From positions 23,888,430-23,952,429 of the forward strand of contig CM077826.1 of the NCBI GenBank assembly GCA_039720395.1: a DNA stretch of 64,000 bases, in the 5' to 3' direction. The position numbers and the translations under genes are program-made. The number at the start of each line of letters is the position of its first letter. Within the stretch, counting starts at the first letter, position 1. Below the pieces are notes generated by a model. The model searched no databases. It was not told the origin of the DNA and worked only from the letters and a program-made list of their open reading frames with translations. Shown here one piece after another: positions 34,060 to 45,507 of the stretch. Source of the stretch: Liquidambar formosana. Taxonomy: Eukaryota > Streptophyta > Magnoliopsida > Saxifragales > Altingiaceae.

Positions 34060-37000
34060 TTACACATAATACTTCTTCAATTGATCCAAATTGGTAGGAC
34101 GAGCGAACTCAATTCCATCAAAATCCATGAGGCGAACAGCCCCTGCTGGTAATATCTCTTTGATAACATACGGACCACCCCAACTTGGCTTGAACTTTCC
34201 TCGTGGATCAAAAATAGGAGCTCTGATTTCTTTCAACACCAAATCCCCTGTCTTCAAACCTCGGTCTTTGACATGCTTGTTGAATGCTCTTGCAACCCTT
34301 CGCTGATATCCCTGCACATGATACAAGGCCCTCAATCGCCTTTCATCGAGCAATGCCAGCTCATCATAACGGTTCTTAACCCAATCTGCTTCTGCTATCT
34401 GACTCTCCATAGCAACCCGTAATGACGGTACCTCCAACTCAATAGGCAAAACAGCCTCCATCCCATACACCAAGGAATAAGGGGTAGCCCCTGTTGATGA
34501 TCTCACAGATGTTCTATAGCCCCACACGGCTAATGGCAACTTCTCATGCCAATCAGTGTTGGTGTCAGCTGTTTTCTGTAGTATCTTCTTAACATTCTTG
34601 TTGGCGGCCTCCACTGCTCCATTAGTCTGCGGGCGATAAGGGGAGGATAAATGGTGCACTATATTGTACTTCTGCAAAAGCTCCTTGGTTTCTTTCTGAA
34701 AGTGCTGACCATTGTCTGAAATGATCTCATGGGGTACCCCATATCTGTAGACGATGTTGAGCTGTATGAACTGTGCTACCTTCTTGGCATTCAGGGTCTT
34801 GAAGGAAGCTGCTTCTACCCACTTAGTGAAGTAATCAATAGCTACCAAGATGTACTCATGCCCATTGGAGGCTTTCGGCTTAATCTGCCCAATTATATCT
34901 ATTCCCCATACTGCAAAGGGCCAAGGTGACGACATACTTGTCAAAGGCATGGAAGGCAAGTGTTGTCCATTAGCAAAGACTTGACATTTGTGACACTTCT
35001 TAACATGTGCATGGCAATCTCTCTCCATTGTAGACCAATAGTAGCCCAACCTCATGATTTTCTTGGCTAGCATATAACCATTCATGTGCGGTGCTCCAAC
35101 TCCTTCATGGATTTCACTAACAAGACGCTCGGCTTCTTCCTCAGTGACACACAACAGATGGACCCCATCGTATGACCTTCGGTATAGCTTTCCTCCACAC
35201 AAAACATAGTGACTTGCTAGTCTCCTCAGTGTTCTCCTATCAACGCGGGTTGCTCCTTCAGGATACTCCTTTTCCTCAATGAATTTCATGATGTCATAGT
35301 ACCAAGGATGGCCATCTTTCAACTCTCCTTCTCGAATAGAACAGCAATACACAGGTTTTTCTCTACATTCTATCACCAATGGTTTTACATTCCCACCATC
35401 CGGGATTTCCATCATAGAAGCTAGAGTTGCCAAAGCATCAGCGAACTGATTCTTATTTCTTGACAAATAGTTGAACTCTATTTCCACAAATTCCTTAGTC
35501 AAGGCTTCTAAGTAAGCATGATACGGCAACAGCTTCTCATCACGAGTCTTCCACTCTCCCTTTATCTGGCAGATAATCAGTGCTGAATCTCCGAAAACTT
35601 CTAACTCTTTGATCCCCAGTTCTAGTGCGGCTTCCAACGCAAGGATGCAGGCTTCATACTCAGCAATGTTGTTGGTTGCTTCAAACCCTAACTTAACCGC
35701 CAAGGGTGTGAATGCTTCTTCAGGTGAAACCAGTAGGACTCCTATCCCATACCCTCTCTTATTTGCAGCTCCGTCAAAGTATACCTTCCAAATCTTCTTT
35801 CCAATCTCCAGGACATCCTCATCGGGGAATTGATCATTAAATTGTTCTGATGACGCCACAGGGCAGCTAGCCAAGTAATCTGCAATGACACTTCCTTTTA
35901 CTGACTTCTGTGTTACATACTTTATGTCGAATTCATTGAGAAGAATTGACCATCGGGCAGTTCTGTAGGACAAGACCGGCCTTTCTATCAGGTACTTCAG
36001 TGGGTCTATTCGGCTTATCAAGAAAACCTCATACGACATCATGTAGTGACGGAGTTTCTGAGTTGCCCATACCAAAGCCACACAAGCCTTCTCTATGGCA
36101 TTGTACTTCACCTCATAGTCTGTCATCTTCTTGCTTAGATAGTAAATGGCATTCTCCTTTTTTGACCCCTCAAGGTACTGAGCTAGCATAGCTCCCGTCG
36201 CGGTTTCAGTGACCGTCAAGTATAACAATAACGGCTCACCTTGTCGCGGAGGAACTAGAATTGGTGGATTACTCAAATACCTTTTGATGATCTCAAAAGC
36301 TTCTTGACATTCTTCGTTCCATACTTTCGGCACCCCATTCTTAAGTAACTTGAAAATCGGCTCGCATACCATAGTCAAATTAGCAATGAACCTGCTTATG
36401 TACTGAATTCTCCCCAAGAACCCTCGAATCTGCTTTTCTGTGCTAGGCGGCTCCATCTCCACAATGGCCTTGATTTTTCCCGGATCAACCTCAATTCCTC
36501 TCTGAGTAATCATGAATCCTAATAGCTTGCCCGCAGTGACACCAAAGCGCATTTCTGAGGATTCAACCGCAAGTTGTACTTCTTTGCTCGCTCCAGGAAC
36601 CTTTCCAGTGCCATGAAGTGTCCTTCTCGATCCACGGACTTCACGATCATGTCGTCCACATATACTTCCACCTCCTTATGGATCATGTCGTGCAGCAATG
36701 TTGTAGCAGCTCTCTGATAGGTAGCCCCGGCATTTCTCAAACCGAACGGCATCACTTTGTAACAATATGTTCCCCACTGTGTGATAAAGGCCGTTTTCTC
36801 CATATCTTGCGGCGCCATCTTTATCTGATTGTATCCGGAAAACCCATCCATGAAAGAGAGGAGCGCATGTCCTACAGTACTATCTACCAATACATCAATG
36901 TGGGGCAAAGGGAAATCATCCTTAGGGCTTGCTGCATTAAGATCTCGAAAATCCACACACATCCTCACTTTTCCATCCTTTTTAGGCACGGGAACTATAT

Positions 37001-37437
37001 TAGATAACCACTCGGGATACTCCACAACCTGTAGGAACCCCGCATCGAGTTGTTTGGTTACTTCCTCCTTTACTTTCAATGCCCACTCGGGTTTCAATCT
37101 TCTCAATTTTTGCTTTACCGGCTTTTTAAGGGGATTGGTGGGGATGAAGTGCTGCACAATGTCTGGATCTATGCCGGGCATGTCTTCATAAGACCATGCA
37201 AAGGCTGTTATGTTGGCCTTTAAGAGGGCTATCAGCTTTTCTTTCTCAAGTGGTGAGAGGGTTATCCCAATTTTAATTATCTTTGGCAATTCATTTGTCC
37301 CTAAATTGATTGATTCCAATTCATCCATGTTAGGTTCGGTGACACCCCTTTTCCTTCGCTCGGCGAGCTCCGGGGGGACGTCATTCCTAGGATCTATATC
37401 CATGCCATAAATATCCATAGAAGAGAGAAAAGAAACA
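34060..37437 (-). pseudogene. Gy2 pol: RT, RNase H, archaeal-type RNase H, integrase (one frameshift)
   Basis: Same domain order as Gy1 pol. The pol frame begins at the intron acceptor (37437) and reaches its first ATG (MDIYGMDIDPRND) near 37419. RT carries YVDD. One T is missing in the codons after NPQKCA, near 36540-36546, so the frame shifts; the rest (34060-36552) is one open frame to the end. It contains the RNase H region (LTVTETATGAML), the second RNase H (YFDGAANKRGYG, NIAEYEACILAL, VFGDSAL), the integrase finger ending KKCHKCQ, and the DDE core (WGIDIIG, ISDNGQHF, NGAVEAANK). It ends QLKKYYV, keeping the glutamine codons that are stops in Gy1. Only this single-base lesion breaks pol. 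Confidence 0.92.
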
Positions 37438-37616
37438 CTGCAAGCAAACAATGTATAAAAGAAACACACTTCATTAAAGGAACCAACAAAAAGACACAAA
37501 CTTGAAAAGGAAACAAAATTTGGTGCCACAACTATGAAACGACTCCTAACTCCACAAAGTGGGATAGGCGGACACACTTTATTGAAAGCAGGAAAGACTC
37601 TAACTAAGGAACCTAC
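37438..37616 (-). other. Gy2 gag-pol intron (predicted)
   Basis: Donor GTAGGT after codons for DSS and acceptor TTGCAG before TGTTTCTTTTCTC, 179 nt. Joining removes the stop after DSSL and fuses protease to pol in frame, exactly as in Gy1. Confidence 0.7.
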
Positions 37617-39552
37617 AAGCTACTATCAGGCAGGTCATGATCTTCCTCTTCAAGGATCTCCGCAATGGCTCCATCTTCTAGGTACCAGTTATGAAGTGGC
37701 ATGGTTGCATGGTGAATTGACGAATCTTGGCAATCTTCTGTTGCTGACTCCCCCAAAGTAAGAACCATATCTTGGAACATGGCGACCATGGTTTCAGAAT
37801 CCATGTGCTCCACCTAGTCTTCTTCTTTCTTCTTTCCCACAGAATTGTACCAACTTGTCAAGCTCTGAGGATTCAGCCCCTCTGTAAAGTACTTGTCACA
37901 AAAATCCTTGTCTGCCAGTGCTGGATCAGAACTTGGGTAAAAAGTGCAATAGTGTGAGGGCTCTCCCTCTCCAAACTCTTGTTCTATGCACTGCACATAC
38001 TCAAACCCAGACAAGGGTATCTCAATTGATTCAGGTTTTATTTCACATATGGGTACACCCGCCATTTTCAAATCATAGTCCCCTTGAATCGTGACAATGG
38101 CTCCCTCATGTGGGAACTTTACCTTTTGATGCAATGATGATGGTACAGCCCCAGCAGGATGAATCCAAGGCCTTCCCAATAACAGATTAAAGCATGACGG
38201 CACATCCAAGACTTGAAACTCTACTCTGAACTCTGTGGGTCCCATGATTAAAGGTAAAGTGATCATCCCAATTACTTCTCTACGGGTATTATCATACGCC
38301 CTCACTGTCTGCCCAGATGGAATGAAATCAGTGGGCCCCAAGCCCAAAACAGTTGCAGTTCTCAAGGGACATACATTTAGTGCGGAACCATTATCAATCA
38401 AAACTGTGGGAACCCTCTTCCCCATGGTATCAACAGTTATGTGCAAGGCTTGGGAGTGGCTTGGCCCACTCTTAGGTAAGTCCGCCTCTGTGAATACTAT
38501 AGTGGAATTCTTCGGAGCAGGGTTTACTAGATTCACCAATCCCTCAGGAGACAAATCAACCGGAACCTGTATCTGGTTTAACAACTTCAACACTGTCTGT
38601 CTGTGTTTGTGAGAGGCCATAAGCAAGCCCCAGATGGTGATATTGGCATTGGTCTTCTTCAATTGTCGGAGTACTTCATCCTCTTCTTCTTGCACATCAA
38701 GGCGCTTATCTAACTCACCCAGTGGATTATCAGATTCCAAGTGCGGAGGCTTGAAATGGCGGCCCCCTCTTGTCATGTGGTCTACTTCTTCATCACTAGC
38801 CCATATGTCATCAATTTCATTTGTGTCACCCATCAGGTCATCCCATTCAATCATGTCAATGTCCTCCATCTGCACCTCTTCAGGTATATCATCCCAGCCC
38901 GTAGGAATTATGGGCTCACTTGGCAATGGATCAGGATAAAGCACATAGTAATCGAATTTCCCCGAAGGTTCCCCCAATAACCCCACTTGAGGGTCTCCTG
39001 CTTCATATCTTTCTTTCAACTGCTGTTGGATGGACTTCTTTGGCAATTGCAGGGTCTTTTGATCAATGAGGTCTTGGACGACCTTTCTCAACATAGCACA
39101 GTCCTCAGTGTCATGGCCGGGTATACCATGGTATTGGCAATATTGATGGAGTGTTTGGGGTCTTGGCTTTGGAGGGTGAGGTATGATAAGGCCTTGGTTA
39201 CAGCATTGGTGAAAGGCTTGGGTCAAGGACATGGGTAATGGAGTGTATTGTCTTATGGGTAGGCAAGGTCGAGATGGGTCGGCTTCAATGGCATTTATGG
39301 AGTTGGATGAATTATGAGAGGGAAGTGGATTTTGAGTGACATTTGGGCGATTTGGTGGAGTTGGTGGTGAGATGATTTGCTTGTCAAGTAAGTCTTGGAT
39401 CTCATGCCTAAGGCGATAGCAACGGTTGGTTGAGTGGCCTTTGGCTTGGTGGAATTTGCAGTATTCATTCTCATTGTAGCTCTTGGGCAATGGGTTTGGT
39501 GGTGGTCTTGGGTCGAGAGGTTTCAACAGGCCTCGGCTTTTTAGCTTTTCAA
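37617..39552 (-). pseudogene. Gy2 gag-protease, N-terminus deleted, one stop
   Basis: Gag is present only from the LEKL...LLKPLDPRPPP region onward; the capsid domain is gone. It keeps both CX2HX4HX4C knuckles (CKFHQAKGHSTNRC and CQYHGIPGHDTEDC), the acidic linker (MEDIDMIEWDDL) and protease (VLIDNGSALNVCPL). A TAG near 37814-37816 interrupts the frame shortly before the intron; Gy1 has TGG there. The 150-residue G-patch-like region of Gy1 is absent and is replaced by about 45 unrelated residues (HYCTFYPSSDPALADKDF). Confidence 0.85.
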
Positions 39553-39560
39553 GTCATAAC

Positions 39561-39577
39561 CATGGCTCTGATACCAC
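39561..39577 (-). promoter_or_regulatory. Copia A primer-binding site
   Basis: GTGGTATCAGAGCCATG on the - strand, adjoining the 5' LTR. TGGTATCAGAGC is complementary to the 3' end of plant initiator tRNA-Met. Confidence 0.9.
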
Positions 39578-41272
39578 TATTGGGAATCAAACTAGAGAGG
39601 AAAACTACAAAGGCGGAATTAAAATTTTCCTACGATTCCCAAACCCATGAATCCGATTATGCATAATACAAAAACATAAACCCTAACTACCAAGAGAGTT
39701 GGGATTACTTACAGTTGATTAATGTCTTCTCCTTTATGCTCTAAGCTTTTTCTTCTCCTTTTTTTTCTCCAAGCTTTGTCTCCGGACAGCGGTGAATGAG
39801 CAGCCCAAGTGTGCTGCCTCCAACGGTATCCACACCTAGCTAGAGCTTGTTGTCCTTTCCTTCTTCTTCCTTATGGTTGCTAGAGGTGGAGAAGAGGGAG
39901 AGAGAGAGAGGGAGAGCTGTAATTTTTCCAGCCAGCCCTTGGGGAAGAGTGATTGTGATGATGTCATCACCTTATAGTGGGTATTATATAGCCCACTAAT
40001 AGGGCCGGCCAAGGGGGGATTCCAAACCCTAATCTAATTTGTGTAATTACTCTTAATTACACAATTAGCCCACTAGTTTGCATCAAATACAAATTAGCCC
40101 CTTAAAGAACTTTTCTTTAATCACTTATACCCTTTCTCTCATAGACAATCAAGCTCTCTTAGCATGATCAGTGTGTGACCCATTGGGTTCACATCATCAA
40201 GTAGTAGGAACAGCACAAGTTGTGCACAATGGAACACTTTCCATTAAGGGTCTAATTGAAACTCCTTTCAATTCCCTAATTGATTATAACTCATTTATAT
40301 CAATTAGGGCTTCTACTAACCATGAGTAACACCTAGCATATGGCTCATGGTGTGGTCCTTAATGAGGTGAATAGTCATTTACAAAGAACCCTTCTGTTAT
40401 AGTTTACAGGTTACAATTCCATCCTTCCATCAACACAATGTCTCCAATTGAACTAATAGGACATGGAAGTCTGTCAAGTCCCTAGTTCAATTACTTTATA
40501 CTCATTCATTAATATCAACTCAATGATGAACTTATGGAAACTCCTTTCCATATTCATTCTACCATGGGCCCATGGATTTAATGAGTTATATTCAATGAAT
40601 GCTGTATGAGACATTCACTCTCTTTTTCCTGAGAGTGATGGATTCCTTGTTGATCACTCACATGCCTTCACACACATAGCAGTAGGGCCAATGAACACCC
40701 TTACAGACCCCTGAATAGGATCTGCACTTAGTGTTATCAAACTTCTAAAGCTACATGTATAAGACAACCATGGTGTCTCAGGTCTAAGGATTACTTGTAC
40801 CACTATAACAATGAGAAACTGATTGACAGGCAGGTTAAAACTCCATTCAGTTTATCTCATATCTTTGGTCACATTCAGTGTACCTATTCTTATAATAGGC
40901 ACCCACTTGTTGGTTGTAGTGTCTCCACACAAATAGCTTGAGACTAGCTATCCTCCTATAGAGTCAACCTAACAAGTGCTAGTCCTATGGTTCATTACTG
41001 TCCATCATAGTGAACCTTCAACTAGGAATGATTTAGGAGTTTAGTACAGAGATATATTTAGAGTCTCAAAATTACAACACTTTGTAATTTCATATTCTCA
41101 ACTCTAACTCCATGGACATATTATGTAAATATAAATGATGCATATAAACACAATAGAATAAGCCCTTTTATTAAATCAATAATAAATGTGACATATATAA
41201 ATGAAATCAATTGATTGTTCCTAATCCCTAAACAATCATCTCTATGATTGGCTCTAGGGCATAATCCTAACA
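39578..41272 (-). repeat. Copia A 5' LTR
   Basis: Same length as 16604-18298 and nearly identical. The terminal base pair next to the primer site is changed (TATTGGG instead of TGTTGGG), so this LTR lacks the canonical TG/CA end. GAAGG follows at 41273-41277. Confidence 0.93.
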
Positions 41273-41277
41273 GAAGG

Positions 41278-42044
41278 TGCCCCAATTCACCTTTCTTCCT
41301 TAACTCATTCTCTTCTCCCTATCTAGGGTTAATTTTTAATATGATCCTATGGTTTAATTAGAGGTTTCCTTCATAAACAAAATTCTGGTTTTTATTAAGG
41401 TTTCCATTTTGTGGATTTCTTTCCTAAAATCAAACTTTCTATCAATTCTCTTTTGATCAAATAAGGAAACCTAGGGTTTTTACCATAGGTTTGTATTAGG
41501 ATTTAACCTTAGTTCTAATCGAACTATGTGGACTTTGATCCATGTATTTCGTTGCATGGTACGTAGGCGCTCTTCGTGAGGCTCAAGTCCGTTCTAGGAT
41601 CCAAGCATCCTAGGTTTATTTTTGTTTTTGTTTTCTTTTTTTCTTTTTCTGTTTTTATGTGCTTATTATGCATGGATGGGTGAATGAAATATATGATATG
41701 CATGCAATTCTTGTGATGATATACTTGCTGATTTTTGTATGGAAAGATCTTGATTTAGCCCAAATGAACTGAGAGACCGAAAGGGTGACATAGGTGCCTA
41801 TAGGCTTTGCCTAGAACCTTCCCATGTCATAACTTAGCCTCCGAATCCCCGATTTCTTTGGTTTTCAAAAGATTGGTTTTTGCCTTTCCTTTTTTATGGA
41901 GTCATTCAAATTGTTTTCCTAAAACAAACTATTTTTAGGGTTTTCCTTGTTTCCTTTAAAAAATAAGGTGGCGACTCCTTTCCTTTTTCTTTTTCAAACC
42001 CATTTTCTTTCAATCCCTTTTGGGCCCGATTTCCGGGGTTCACA
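41278..42044 (+). repeat. Gy1 3' LTR, segment 3
   Basis: Continues the Gy1 LTR after the copia A duplication and ends GGGGTTCACA at 42044. Bases 41352-42044 align without gaps to the start of the window. Confidence 0.92.
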
Positions 42045-42368
42045 GTTTGTATGCATCATTTATATTTACCTAATATGTCCAAGGAGTTAGAGTTGAGAAT
42101 ATTGAATTACAAAGAGTTGTAATTATGAGACTGTAAATATATCTCTGTACTAAACTCCTAAATCATTCCTAGTTGAAGGTTCACTATGATGGATAATAAT
42201 GAACCATAGGACTAGCACTTGTTAGGTTGACTCTATAGGAGGATAGCTGGTCTCAAGCTATTTGTGTGGAGACACTACAACCAACAGGTGGGTGCCTATT
42301 AATAGAATAGGTACACTGAATGTGACCAAAGATTTGAGATAAACTGAATGGAGTTTTAACCTACTTGT
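42045..42368 (+). repeat. Copia LTR D, segment 1
   Basis: Copia LTR sequence resuming after Gy1 at TATGCATCATTTATATTTACC, read in the sense direction. The upstream part of this LTR must lie before Gy1, outside the window. GTTTG at 42045-42049 is the expected right target copy of Gy1. Confidence 0.82.
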
Positions 42369-44059
42369 TGTTAGGATTATGCCCTAGAGCCAATCATAGA
42401 GATGATTGTTTAGGGATTAGGAACAATCAATTGATTTCATTTATGTATGTCACATTTATTATTGATTTAATAAAAGGGCTTATTCTATTATGTTTATATG
42501 CATAATTTATATTTACATAATATGTCCATGGAGTTAGAATTGAGAATATGAAATTACAAAGTGTTGTAATTTTGAGACTCTAAATATATCTCTGTACTAA
42601 ACTCCTAAATCATTCCTAGTTGAAGGTTCACTATGATGGACAGTAATAAACCATAGGACTAGCACTTGTTAAGTTGACTCTATAGGAGGATAGCTAGTCT
42701 CAAGCTATTTGTGTGGAAACACTACAACCAACAAGTGGGTGCCTATTATAAGAATAGGTACACTAAATGTGACCAAAGATATGAGATAAACTGAATGGAG
42801 TTTTAACCTGCCTGTCAATCAGTTTCTCATTGTTATAATGGTACAAGTAATCCTTAGACCTGAGACACTATGGTTGTCTTATGCATGTAGCTTTAGAAGT
42901 TTGATAACACTAAGTGCAGATCCTATTCAGGGGTCTATAAGGGTGTTCATTGGCCCTACTGTTATGTGTGTGAAGGCATGTGAGTGATCAACAAGGAATC
43001 CATCACTCTCATGAAAAAGGGAGTGAATGTCTCATATAGCATTCATTGAATATAACTCATTAAACCCATGGGCCCATAGTAGAATGAATATGGAAAGGAG
43101 TTTCCATAAGTTCATCATTGAGTTGATATTAATGAATGAGTATAAAGTAATTGAACTAGGGACTTGACAGACTTCCATGTCTTATTAGCTCAATTGGAGA
43201 CATTGTGTTGATGGAAGGATGGAATTGTAACCTATAAACTATAACAGAAGGGTTCTTTGTAAATGACTATTCACCTCATTAAGGACCACACCATGAGCCA
43301 TATGCTAGGTGTTACTCATGGTTAGTAGAAGCCCTAATTGATATAAATGAGTTATAATCAATTAGGGAATTGGAAGGAGTTCCAATTAGACCTTTAATGG
43401 AAAGTGTTCCATTCTACACAACATGTGCTATTCCTACTACTTGATCATGTGAACCCAATGGGTCACACACTGATCATGCTAAGAGAGCTTGATTGTCTAT
43501 GAGAGAAAGGGTATAAGTGATTAAAAAAAAGTTCTTTAAGGGGCTGATTTGTATTTGATGCAAACTAGTGGGCCAATTGTGTAATTAAGAATAATTACAC
43601 AAATTCCACTAGGGTTAGAAGTCTCCCTATGGCCGGCCCTATGTGGAGGCTATATATAGCCTCATGTCATGTGATGACAAAATGATAATTCACATTCCCA
43701 AGTGCTGGCCGAATTCACTATGGAGGCCCTTACTCTCTCTTCCTCTTCTCCACCTCTAGCAACAACAAGGAAGAAGAAGGAAAGGACTTCAAGCTCAAGC
43801 TAGGTGTGGATACCATTGGAGGCAGCACACTTGGGCTGCTCATTCACCACTATCCGGAGACAAAAGCTCGGAGCAGAAAGGAGAAGACAAAGCTTGGAGC
43901 ATAAAGGAGAAGACTTTGTTCAACTGTAAGTGTCCCAACTCTCCTGGTAGTTAGGATTTTGTTTTGTATTAAGCATAATTAAGATTCATGGTTTTGGGAA
44001 TCATAGGAAAAATTTTAATTCCGCCTTTGTAGTTTTCCTCCCTAGTTAGATTCCCAACA
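42369..44059 (+). repeat. Solo copia LTR S2 inside LTR D
   Basis: 1,691 bp from TGTTAGGATTATGCCC to GATTCCCAACA, sense orientation. It is flanked by CTTGT (42364-42368) and CCTGT (44060-44064), a duplication with one change. TATA-like TATATATA near 43651. Confidence 0.88.
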
Positions 44060-44064
44060 CCTGT

Positions 44065-45271
44065 TAATCAGTTTCTCAATGTTATAGTGGTACAAGTAAT
44101 CCTTAGACCTGAGACACCATAGTTACCTTATGCATGTAGCTTTAGAAGTTTGATAACACTAAGTGCAGATCCTATTCACGGGTCTGTAAAGGTGTTCATT
44201 GGCCCTATTGCTATGTGTATGAAGGCATATGAGTGATCAACAAGGAATCGATTACTCTCAGGAAAAAGAGAGAGAATGTCTCATATAGCATTCATAATAT
44301 AACTCATTCAGTCCATGGCCATGGCAGTGTGAATATGGAAAGGAGTTTCCATAAGTTCATATTGAGTTGATATTTATGAATGAGTATAAAGTAATTGAAC
44401 TAGGGACTTGACAAACTTCCATGTCCTATTAGTTCAATTGGAGACATTGTGTAAATGGAAGGATGTAATTGTAACCTATAAACTATAACAGAAGGGTTCT
44501 TTGATAGATATATATTCACTTCATTAAGGACGACGCCATGAACCATATGTTAGGTGTTATTCATGGTTAGTAGAAGCCCTAATTGATATAAGTGAGTTAT
44601 AATTAATTAGGGAATTGGAAGGAGTTCCAATTAGACCCTAAATGGAAAGAGTTCCATTGTTCACACCTCGTGCTATTCCTACTACTTGATGATGTGAACC
44701 CAATGGGTCACACACTGATCATGCAAGATGAGCTTTAAAGTCTATGAGAGAAAGGGTATAAGTGCATAAAGAATAGTTCTTTGAGGCCTATTTATATTTG
44801 ATATAATTTATAGGGGTTATTGTGCAATTTAGAGAAATTGCATAAAACCCTAATATGGTTTCCCCCTAGGGCCGGCCCCTTAGTGTGGACTATATAAGTC
44901 ACACTATGATGTGTGACATCATAAGAACAAGTTGAACTCCCCAAGGGCTGGCCAGAATTTCTAGCCTCCTTCTTTTTCTCTCCTCTCTTTTCCTACACTA
45001 GCAACAACAAGGAAAAAGTGGAAAGGACTTGAAGCTCTAGCTAGGTGTGGATACCGTTGGAGGCAGCACACTTGGGCCACTCATTCACTGCTGTCTGGAA
45101 TCAAAGCTTGGAGCAAAAATGAGAAGACAAAAATTCTGTAAGTGATCTAACCCTCTTTGTAGTGAGGGTTTGATTTTGTGTTATGCATAGTTAGATTCAT
45201 GGGCTGTGGAATCAAAAGGAAAAATTTTTATATTTCGTACTTCTATTCTTCCTCTTGTATGATTCCCAACA
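44065..45271 (+). repeat. Copia LTR D, segment 2
   Basis: Rest of LTR D, ending GATTCCCAACA at 45271. No primer-binding site follows, so D is a 3' LTR or solo LTR. Its right target copy would be CTAGT at 45272-45276. Confidence 0.85.
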
Positions 45272-45507
45272 CTAGTAGCAGGTGCCTGATAAAAAGAAAG
45301 AGTTAAGCATATACAAGGACTAGGAAAGGACTATGACAAGTAAAGGGCTAGTGAGTACCTGGTGACCAATGAAACTGGGCATAAGGCGATCCCGTGCAAA
45401 GGAGGCATAGTCATGATCAGGGCCTAGCAAGTGGGATGTGTAGGGGATGCTGCTGGACCACGTCTCCAAGTCCTCCACCGCCATCTGATAAGGGACGAGG
45501 GAGAACG

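Larger units (their letters stand above)
23972..39552 (-). mobile_element. Gy2: Ty3/gypsy Tat/Ogre-like element, 5' end lost, with two antisense genes
   Basis: Reads on the - strand. From left: 3' LTR (23972-27287), polypurine tract, hairpin repeats, PMD gene (+ strand), 428-aa ORF (+ strand), pol, intron, gag-protease. The 5' LTR, leader and gag N-terminus are missing. Gag homology stops near 39552 and runs into copia A sequence just before its primer-binding site. Proteins are close to those of Gy1. Pol has one frameshift and gag-protease one stop, while both antisense genes are open. Confidence 0.9.
16604..41272 (-). mobile_element. Copia A: Ty1/copia element containing Gy2
   Basis: Two 1,695-bp LTRs (16604-18298 and 39578-41272) differ at only a few positions by eye. 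GAAGG lies directly outside both ends (16599-16603 and 41273-41277), so the LTRs, 23 kb apart, belong to one insertion. The element reads on the - strand: 5' LTR on the right, primer-binding site at 39561-39577, polypurine tract at 18299-18309. Internal coding parts are decayed, and Gy2 occupies 23972 to about 39552. LTR length and the tRNA-iMet primer fit the Angela/Tork side of copia, which is inference. Confidence 0.92.
1..42044 (+). mobile_element. Gy1: Ty3/gypsy Tat/Ogre-like retrotransposon, interrupted by nested insertions
   Basis: The window opens inside the 5' LTR. The internal region (694-13095) carries gag, protease, RT, RNase H, a second archaeal-type RNase H and integrase on the + strand, an antisense 428-codon ORF, a hairpin repeat array and a polypurine tract. 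The 3' LTR is split into 13096-14826, 16501-16603 and 41278-42044 by a solo copia LTR and by copia A, and totals about 2.6 kb. The 693 bp of 5' LTR in the window aligns without gaps to 41352-42044 with 7 substitutions by eye (about 1%). Dual RNase H, the gag-pol intron and antisense extra ORFs are known Tat/Ogre traits. The element sits inside a + strand copia LTR that resumes at 42045. Confidence 0.9.

Noticed and set aside
38235..38939. + strand ORFs opposite Gy2 gag-protease
   Set aside because: They are shadows of the long - strand protease frame, unlike the two antisense genes farther left, which have promoters and conserved length.
39561..39577. Possible tRNA gene near TGGTATCAGAGCC
   Set aside because: Only the primer-binding complement of the tRNA-iMet 3' end is present, with no cloverleaf around it.
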